64,000 bases of DNA, taken from the NCBI GenBank assembly GCA_951394405.1, contig OX596335.1, forward strand, positions 1,054,001 to 1,118,000, given 5' to 3'. Source of the DNA: Coprinellus micaceus. Lineage: Eukaryota; Basidiomycota; Agaricomycetes; Agaricales; Psathyrellaceae. Under the pieces are notes generated by a model that was not told where the DNA came from, did no database searches, and worked only from the letters and a program-made list of their open reading frames with translations. Made by a program: the position numbers and the translations under genes. Shown here one piece after another: positions 56,032 through 64,000 of this stretch (position 1 is the first letter of the stretch; each line of letters begins with the position of its first letter).

Positions 56032-59000
56032 ATGGCAAGCAAGGCAGCACCCACACGAGCATCTTCACGAGCAAAGGTTGTGGCACCAGCCAAGGCACCG
56101 GCAGCGACACGAGCCACACGAACTCGAGCAACCTCAAAGCAGCCAGAAGACCCGACCCCGGCGCCGGCACCCAAGAAGCCTTCCAGTCGGAAACCTCTAG
56201 AGAAGAGAGACAATGTCGATGTACCATCGTCATCGAAGGCCAGGTCAAAGCCTCCCAGTGCCAAGGCGATCAAGCAGGCCGTCCTGCAATCCGATAGAGA
56301 ATCAGAGCCTATCCAGGTGCGATAGGACACAACTCGTTTACCTTGAGGTAGAAAGCTGATCCTATTCGTAGGCATACCTTCGCATTCGACCTCAACTCGG
56401 CGATGAACCCTCAGATTCACCATACCTCGTCCCAATCTCTGATACCGCTGTGAAAATGACGGATCCTCAGGACACCCAGAACACTCGACCCCAGTACAGG
56501 GCCTCTGTCGCCCAACCGGGCTCCTCTCTCTACACCTTCTCTCACGTCTTCCCTCCAAATACCACCCAACACGACTTCTTCACGAAAACCACGCTTCCCT
56601 TGGTCAAGGACGTTCTGTACGGCCAGAGCGGTCTGCTCTTCACCTACGGCGTCACCAACTCTGGGAAGACTTACACCGTCCAAGGAGGTAATGAGAAGGG
56701 CGCTGGAGGTATTCTGCCCCGTACCCTGGATGTCGTCTTCAACAGCATCGAGGGTCTCCACGGCGACGGAAAGGTGAAGCACTCCACCATGTGTAACCCA
56801 ATTGAATATTCACATCCGAATTAGTACCGCCCAGTCCGTCTCTACGGTGTCGAACCCTCCGACGAATTCGACGCCAGGCCACCTCAAATCGACCCTGAAC
56901 CCGACCTCGCAGCAGTGTTCCAATCCTTGAACGTTGATGGTGCAGAACCCGAATTCGACGCAGACCAAACCTCCGTTCCCGTCGACAGGAACTACGAATA
57001 CACAGTGTGGCTTTCCTACGCCGAAGTTTACAACGAGAAAGTCTACGATCTCCTCGCTGATGCCAAAGGCGATTCCGATACCCATATACACGTCGACGGC
57101 CCAGCACCGCGTGGCGGAAACAAGTCCCTCCTACTCTCGCGCAAGGCACTCACCCTCCGGCCATCCCCCGCTTCCGATAACCCAGATGCCGAGATCAACG
57201 GGAAGTACGTGTCTGGCTTGCGGCAATTCCGAATCCAGAGCGCGTCCCAGGCCAAAGCCTTGGTAAAGCTCGGAAACCTGCACCGTCGCGTCTTCGGTAC
57301 TCTTGCGAATCGAGAGAGTAGCAGGAGTCACGGTATGGTTATCATCAAGATTATTCGCGGACACCGTGGGGAGAGGAACGATCCTACGGCCTTGCAAGTC
57401 TCTCGGCTTACCCTTGTCGACCTGGCTGGGTCAGAGAGGACGAAACACACCCACACCACTGGCGAGCGATTGAAGGAGGCGGGAAATATCAACAAGTCGT
57501 TGATGGTGTTGGGTCAGTGTATGGAGGTTATGCGATCGAACCAGCGTAAACTCGCGATGAGCCTTGCTCATGAGGGTACTGGAAAAGCGGGTCGTATGGA
57601 TACAAGAGACGTGAAGCGTACCCTTGCTGTTGTACCTTTCCGACACAGCAAGCTCACGGAGTCGCTCATGGACTACTTTGTTGGTGAAAGTCGCGTGGTA
57701 AGTCCTTAATCCTCCCTTCTTTCAAGGACGACTGGTGACTCTGACTTTGTAGACTATGATCGTCAACATCAACCCCTACGACACGGGCTACGATGAGAAC
57801 TCACATGTCATGAAATTCGCCTCCCTCGCGAAGGAGATTACGACCACCCCCTCCGCCGCACCTGTCGTCAAACCTCCTCCTCCTCGCCCAACACAGATCT
57901 TCGGCCCTGGCAAAAGCAAAGGCCACAAGTTCACTGAAGCAGGCCCTGCGAGGCTCAAAGGTCCTGAAGTCGCCCCGAACCCGGCGTTCAGGAGGAAGGT
58001 CACGATCTCAATGGGAGGTGGGGAGAAGGGGCGGGTTGTGAGCCAGACGGTGTTGGATATCGTGGAGGAGGATGAGGTGAAGGACGATGAGAATGGGGAT
58101 GAGGAGGACGATGAGTATAGTAACCCGCTAATTGATGCGCTGTTCGATGAGATTGAGAATTTGCGGTTCTTGGTATGTGCTGCCCCTTTTCCTACCGGAT
58201 GAAGCGCTGACCCCAGCGAATTGTAGCTCTTTGAATCGGAGATGCGCGCAGCAGTCATCGAAGCCGAGACGCGTGAAGAAGTCATGCTCGAGATGGAGGG
58301 ACGGATGAAGATGATGGAGCAGAAGTTCTCTAAGCGGCTCATGAGCGAGATGGAGCGCAACGAGATGAAAACCGACGCAAAGATCGACATGTTGCACCAA
58401 GCGGGGCTTTTTTCTAGTCCCATGAAGGTTCGCACGGGGCACCACACGTATTCATCGGAGGACGAGGAAGAGGACGTCGAGATGAGTTTGGTATGTTTCT
58501 TCATTTATGCCACCCCTGTGAAGAATGTTGGCATTCATGCATGTTATTTGATAGGTTGAGTACGGCCCTGAAGAGAGCGACAGCGACGACGCGATGAACC
58601 TCTCTGAAGGCACGCGCTCACGGTCAACCTCCCCCCTGGCGAGGAAGGTGAAGATGAATGCCGCCAAACAGTCCAGGTCTCCCACCAAGTCCCCAATGAA
58701 GTCGCCCTTCAAGTCCCCTGCAACACCTAAAGTGATCATCGAGAAACGCGAGTTCATGCTCGACGGCCCTGGGCCCTTACCATCCGACGACGAGGACGCC
58801 GAGCTCACGGAGATGGAGGAGTCTGGCACCGAGGCCGCAGACGAGGATGACGAGGATGATGAAGATGAAGACGCTCTTGACGAAGGCGAAGACCCTATGG
58901 AGGAAGAGGACGATGACGACGACTATAATGAGGACGAATCGGAGGAGGAAGACGACTGGACACCCCCTCTGCCCGCTTCAGCCAAGAAAACCCCAGCAAA

Positions 59001-59396
59001 GACCAGCAAGTCTGTTGCGTTGGCCAAGCAAACGCCGACCCAGTCCACGGCGAAGAAATCTAGGCTGTCGAAGCTGGCGAATGGTATGGACGAACTGGGG
59101 ATCAAGTCCGCTTCGCCGTCTGTGGCGTCAATGTCTGGGATTCCGAAGAAGAAAGTGGTGAGGAAGTCGGCGCTGGATGATTCAGATGATTCAGATGAGG
59201 AGCCGCCGTTGCCTGCGCCCAAGAAGAAGAGGTGAGTTACCCTTGTTATTGTGCTTTTGTGCTTGATTTCTGACTGGTCTACCTCAGGCAACTCGCGAAG
59301 AAGGCGATTGTGACTGTTGACAATGTCGAGCAGGTAACATGGGAGGCTGAGACGTTGAATGCGGGCTCGAAGACCATTCACAGGCTCGGGAAATAA
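56032..59396 (+). CDS. Kinesin-6 family motor (MKLP/KIF20-like)
   Basis: Plus-end microtubule motor; kinesin-6 members act on the anaphase spindle midzone and in cytokinesis. The ATG at 56032 gives a basic Ala/Pro-rich head. The motor domain begins AYLRIRPQLGDEPSDSPYLV and has P-loop GVTNSGKTYTVQG, switch I NRESSRSHGMVIIK and switch II SRLTLVDLAGSERTKHTHTT; RHSKLTESLMDYFVG follows. The segment YRPVRLYGVEPSDEFDARPP and the long stretch after it match the characteristic kinesin-6 loop-6 insertion. A neck coiled coil (MRAAVIEAETREEVMLEMEG) and a long acidic, Lys-rich tail with SPxK motifs follow, ending TIHRLGK. At least eight introns. Divergent from SPC7, suggesting shared cell-cycle expression. 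Confidence 0.9.
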
Positions 59397-59774
59397 ACAT
59401 GCCCTTATCTTTACATTGCATATGACCTTTGTATTTCACGACTTTCTATCTTCCTACGCTTGGATAATCTACCTATACTCGACCACTATTCCTCGTATGC
59501 GCCCTCTGTTCATTCTGTGCGCTTTCACCTGCGTCGACGCCAGCTTTAAATAAGCGCGCGTGCTAAATATGGAACAGCCAATCAAATCGCGCGGGCGCCA
59601 AATTGATCGATGTGCGGGAGCAGTTCAACCTCTTGATTTCGACCACCACCTCCTCCTCATGTACATCTAATCTCATCTATCCCTACACTCCTTACTCTCT
59701 TCTTCCTCAATTGGACATCTCGAAAGCCCTCACGAACCACATCTAAGCTGTAGGACTAGAAGTCAAGAGTCAAC
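59397..59774. other. Intergenic region, kinesin-6 to Kelch gene
   Basis: 378 bp. Includes the 3'-UTR of the kinesin gene and a pyrimidine-rich leader before the next ATG. Nothing else seen. Confidence 0.45.
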
Positions 59775-62700
59775 ATGGGCAAGAAGAACACGAATGCAGC
59801 GGCCAAAGCTGCGAAGAAAGCGAAGGCGCAGTCCAAGACAGAGCGGAAAGAGAAGAAGAAGGTGCTTGGAGGTGGGAAGGCCGGAGGATCCAAAGGCAAA
59901 GGGAAGGTAGATGAGGATGACGAGGATCTGGAAGCGATTCTCGACAAGGTCAGTTTGCTTTAGATTGCGGTCGTCTGGATGGCGCTCACTCTGTTCGTTC
60001 ATTGGCCGCCTTGCATTTTGTTGGGCTTTAACCTATCCCTCTTCACCTCACCATGCTCCATTATGTACTTGCACTCGCGTTAAAATCTACCTCCCCACTG
60101 CCGTCTCGCGCAATCGTTCAATCCAAACTCGCTAGTAGATGCGACGCGACTGGGAAGAAGCCCACACCGTTACCGAAGAGATATCTTCTGGACCTCCATC
60201 GCGTCGAGCCAACGCCACCCTGACGCCCTGTCCGGCCACTGGTGGTCATCTCTGGATGTTTGGAGGGGAATTCTACTCCGAGGACAATAAGGCGTATTTC
60301 TACAATGACACATTCAGGTATGTCCTCAGGGTCGTTTCATGGTCGACGACTCAGATTTAAGGGATGAGCGCTGACGGTGAGGGTCAGATATACGCCAGAG
60401 AAGGACGAATGGCGAAAGTATGTCTCTCCGACCGTGCCTGGTCCACGGAGTGCACACGCACTGGTGGGCAGCCCGATCGGTGGAGGAAAGTTGTTCATGT
60501 TCGGTACGCCTCCACCCATTGCGTAGCTGTACCTTGAATGTCTAATACCCACCATCCCAGGCGGTGAGTTCTCCTCCCTAAACCAAACATCCTTCCACCA
60601 CTACCGCGACTTCTGGTGCTTCGACATTCCCACACATTCCTGGGAACGGATAGAGACGAAGGGTTCCATGCCTTCGGCAAGGAGCGGACACAGAATGGCC
60701 ATCTGGAAACACTTCATCGTGCTCTTTGGAGGGTTCTACGATCCCGGGATCACCAGTACGCCTCTTTCCGCATCCCACATCTCATTTCGCGAAAAGTAAC
60801 CCTGGGAAAGCGAGATACCACAACGACCTCTGGATCTTTGATACCCAGGAGTATGTCTGGCGTCAAGTCGAGTTCAGGGAAGGTGACACGAAGCCAAGTC
60901 CTCGGTCGGGATTTTCGTTCTTGCCGACCCCGGAAGGTGTTGTTCTACATGGAGGATATTGTAAGGAGTATAAGAAAGGTCAGAGGCCAGTTGGTGTGAT
61001 GCTAGAGGATACATGGGTCTTGAAGTGCGTAGCGTTTGTTCCTGGACTTCTCTCCCCACCAATCTCGAGTTCTAACTATCTCCCTACCCTCGACCCAGGC
61101 TGACCCTTGCCGAGACGGCGTCCGCAGACAGCTCCTCGAAGTCCAAGACGCCCGTCACCCCTTCCTTCACCCAATCCACTGGAGGTAAGAAGAAGAACAA
61201 GCTTAACGCAACGGGGAAAAACGCAGGAGCGGGCGGGCCGTTACCCATCACAGCGAAGTGGGAGAGGAGGAAAAGGCCGAGCGATGCCTTTGCGCCTAGT
61301 TTGCGGAGCGGGTGAGGGGAATCCCCTTCACATCCGGTATCGTCCACCTAGAAGGCGAATGCGAGATGACGTCCAGAAAATATCACTAATGCTCGTGTTA
61401 TTGCAGGTGCACGATGACTTTGTGGACGGCGAAGCAAATGGGTGTCATGTTTGGTGGTGTGACAGATGAAGAGGAGGGGGAGGAAGGTCTGCGGAGTCGG
61501 TTCTGGGATGATATGTAAGTCAGAAACTTTCTCCGCTGCCCTCTTTGCGTTCTCCTGGTGGATATTCATGGCAACTAACGACGAACAGGTTTGGCTACCA
61601 ACTCGGGGGGAAAGGCCGGTGGGTGTCCTTTACTATCAAAGTCCCAAAACAAAAGGGCGGGAAGGCGAAGAAGAAGGACCACCAGAAGAAGGAAGAAGAT
61701 AGTGAAGACGAATGGGGTGACTTGGCCAAGGTGTGTCGAGGTCTTCACTCTATCCTTTCCGACCACGAACGGAAGGTTTATAGTATCGTCTAGGTTGCTG
61801 CCCGAATCGAAGCCACCGCCAATGCGTCGAACACTAAATCCACTGCATTTGCAGATGACATTCCACCTTCGCCCATGACAGAGACGAAGAAATACGAGGC
61901 GAAGGAGAAGGAGAAATCTGGTCCTATCGACATGACAGCCGATGTCGAAGACCCCCTGCTCACAACTCCAATCCCGAGGTACAACGCGATGCTGGCCGTT
62001 TTAAAGAATACACTCTATATGTATGTGTATTTCATTTAAACTAACTCCAATCTACTGACGTCGATCTCCTGACAGCTACGGCGGTATATTCGAAAAGGGG
62101 TCCCATGAGTACACGCTCGACGATTTTTACAGCATCCAGTTGGACAAAGTGGATCGGTTCATCTGCTTGAAGCCGAGTGATGTCGTGATTCCAGAGGGAG
62201 AGGAGAGCTCGAGTAGCGAGGAAGATGGTGAAGATGATGAGGATGAGGATTATGACGACGACTTTGATATCAAGTACGAGGATGACGAAGAGGACACGGG
62301 TGAGAGGCCAGAGGGTAGTGACGAAGAAAGTGGCGGGGAAGGGGAGGATGACGAAGGTAGCGAAGGAAAGGGGAAGAAGGGGAAGAAGAAAGTAAAAGCT
62401 GATGAAGAACTCCATGAGAGTGACACAGATGGGGATGATGAAAGCGACTCAAACAAGCCTAAAGAGAAGGAGAAGCGGAAGACGCGTAAAGAGCGTAAGC
62501 TTGAACAAGCCATCGCCGCTTCAAAGGCCTCGCAGGGTATCACAGAAGCTCCAGAGCCGGACCCGGAGGAGGCGGTAGAAGTGGACGAGCTAAGGAAGCA
62601 TGCCACTGGGTTCATGGGTCTAGCAAAGGACGCGACGAGGTCAGAAGAAGAGGTGTTGAGTACGCCGTTACCTGGGGAAACGTTGGCGTTGTTTTATGCG

Positions 62701-63008
62701 AGAAGCCGTACGTTAACCCCTCTTTAATGTACTGGTGAGGATGTCGCGTTGACGCATCTGACCCATCCACAGGTGTCTACTGGACCCAACGCGCGCAGGC
62801 TTCCGCACCTCACGACGATAATCGACCTAAAGAACTCCGTCGTATCGCGTTCTCCCTAGCTTCCGAGCGGTACGAAGAGTACAAGCCACTCCTGGAGGAA
62901 GTGGAGAAGATTCTTGCGGAGGCGGGTTTGGATGAGGAGGAGATGCGGAGAGTCGGTGCAGGTGGAGGGACACAAGGTAAAAATGAGATTAGTCGCAATA
63001 GGCGATAA
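59775..63008 (+). CDS. KEL3: Kelch-repeat protein of the KLHDC4/Kel3 family
   Basis: Protein of poorly defined function, conserved from yeast (Kel3) to human (KLHDC4). The ATG at 59775 encodes a Lys/Ala-rich start (MGKKNTNAAAKAAKKAKAQS). The next exon gives RRDWEEAHTVTEEISSGPPS and a six-bladed Kelch propeller: GGHLWMFGGEFYSEDNKAYF, GPRSAHALVGSPIGGGKLFM, SARSGHRMAIWKHFIVLFGG, YHNDLWIFDTQEYVWRQVEF and GVMFGGVTDEEEGEEGLRSR. Long acidic low-complexity inserts follow (62195-62480). The C-terminal block (PLPGETLALFYARSRVYWTQ, KELRRIAFSLASERYEEYKP) matches the DUF4110 tail of this family. It ends EISRNRR. Many small introns, phase-consistent. Confidence 0.9.
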
Positions 63009-63121
63009 TGGGGCTTCCTTGCATGCAAGCTGAGTCCGACGACTCCTACTAGTTTGTACACTGGCAATGGCATGATCTACCGAGTCTCGTTCTCGTATTC
63101 GAATGCGCTCAATAAGATATT

Positions 63122-64000
63122 TTAATCACACCCCAAGCGCCTCTCCCACCATGCAGAGGGGTTGTTCTTGAAAGCGTCGAAGTTCCCATCTCCCTTCCTG
63201 AGGATACACGGCGATATGATCGACCCAAAAGCAAGCCACTGGAGTTCTGGCCAGAAGAGCGGATGTTTCTGGGAGATACGATCGAGGAGTGGAGCCATTG
63301 TGTCGTTTCCCCGACGGTGAACTTGACTACACTGCAAGGAGTGCAAGGAGGGAGCTGAATGTTGCTCATGATGGGCTCAAGGAGGTCTTTTGAAACGCCG
63401 AGGAGGACATGACGGAGTCGCCGATGAATAATGGTGAGGTTTGGGTTCTGCAGGAAGGGCAGTGAGCCGTGGGCTGGTTGAAGCCCGAAACAATGATCAG
63501 GGTAACCTCCGACACTCCCGCCATGAAGAGGCCCAGGTCTTGGAGATTGGGTGCCATCGAATGAACAGCTCGCATAAGCCCCTTCGCTGAGTTTTGTTGA
63601 AAACTCGTGCGCCTGTGTAAATGAATTTGAAGGGAAGCTAGAGAAGGCTAGCACTGGCCTTGCCGGCCGTTTCTCCTCTCTGCTGCATCGACTCCAATAA
63701 GTTATCCATCCAGGCTCCCTCCCCCAGGTTGTAGACAATGGTCAGACGACTCCATCGAGGGCAATCTACGAGGTAGGCAAAGAGGGTTGGATCCGGCCGA
63801 AGGTGAAAGGTAGCGTCGAGCGATAACTGGAGGCTTCCAGCTCGCCCAAACCATCGTTAACGTTCCAAGTGACGAACGAATAGCATCGTCAGGTTCGCTA
63901 CATCGGGTCTTGAGCCTCGTCTCAGGAGCTGATGCAAAACTTGAGGGAGAGGGTGGTCCAAAGTTGAGGCTGGTGAAATATCATATTTTCCCAGTACTTG
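63122..64000 (-). pseudogene. F-box/LRR-like gene fragment (partial; possibly broken)
   Basis: On the - strand from the window edge, YWENMIFHQPQLWTTLSLKF recalls the 'W..v....P.LW..l.l' segment of agaricomycete F-box proteins. It is followed in other frames by GRAGSLQLSLDATFHLRPDP and CPRWSRLTIVYNLGEGAWMD, then LMRAVHSMAPNLQDLGLFMA and FWPELQWLAFGSIISPCILR, ending GCD with a stop at 63122-63124. The pieces lie in at least three frames with stops between. Introns could explain part of this, but no simple set of junctions was found, so decay is likely. Cut by the right edge. Confidence 0.5.

Overview
The window looks like nuclear DNA from a filamentous basidiomycete, most likely a mushroom-forming agaricomycete. 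Genes are broken by many introns of about 50-65 nt with GT..AG ends, intergenic distances are short, and pairs often diverge from 130-400 bp promoters. Conserved proteins are of fungal type (GT32, OPT transporter, DUF8021, Spc7, Kel3). No rRNA, tRNA, CRISPR array or intact transposon was seen. All identifications come from reading the translated sequence; no database search was run.

Left part (1-5.9 kb): the N-terminal part of an Mtr10/transportin-3 importin (-), a caspase-fold protease (+) with a self-consistent 11-exon model of 518 aa, and an intronless secreted DUF8021 protein (+).

Accessory region 1 (5.9-14.6 kb): a degraded tandem array. Two near-identical secreted pro-protein genes (9069-9890 and 12522-13343) each have a divergently oriented 'pro-domain-only' relative upstream (6539-7123, open; 10713-11282, broken), and a further relic lies at 13799-14135. 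The full-length proteins have a signal peptide, an acidic pro-region, a Lys-Arg Kex2 site and a Cys-rich mature domain of about 112 aa.

Housekeeping block (14.6-19.6 kb): a Golgi-type GT32 glycosyltransferase (-) and pyruvate kinase (+) share a 262-bp promoter.

Accessory region 2 (20-25.4 kb): a third full-length member of the Cys-rich family (-), another divergent pro-domain-only relic (+), a short fragment, and almost 2.8 kb without recognisable genes.

Right part (25.4-64 kb): MCM3 (-), with two ACGCGT boxes upstream; a small precursor (28942-29495, -) with twelve Ser-Pro-Ser/Ala-Trp units separated by dibasic Kex2 sites; PRP17 (-); a Myb/Sfp1-type zinc-finger fusion regulator (+); SGT2 (-) divergent from PRP19 (+); an OPT oligopeptide transporter (-); a TauD-type dioxygenase (+); ALG10 (+); an unrecognised coiled-coil protein (+); the kinetochore scaffold SPC7/KNL1 (-) divergent from a kinesin-6 (+); a KLHDC4/Kel3 Kelch protein (+); and a fragmentary F-box-like gene at the right edge (-).

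The most interesting candidates are the dibasic-processed repeat peptide precursor, whose layout mimics yeast alpha-factor, and the multicopy secreted Cys-rich family with its divergent pro-domain-only partners.
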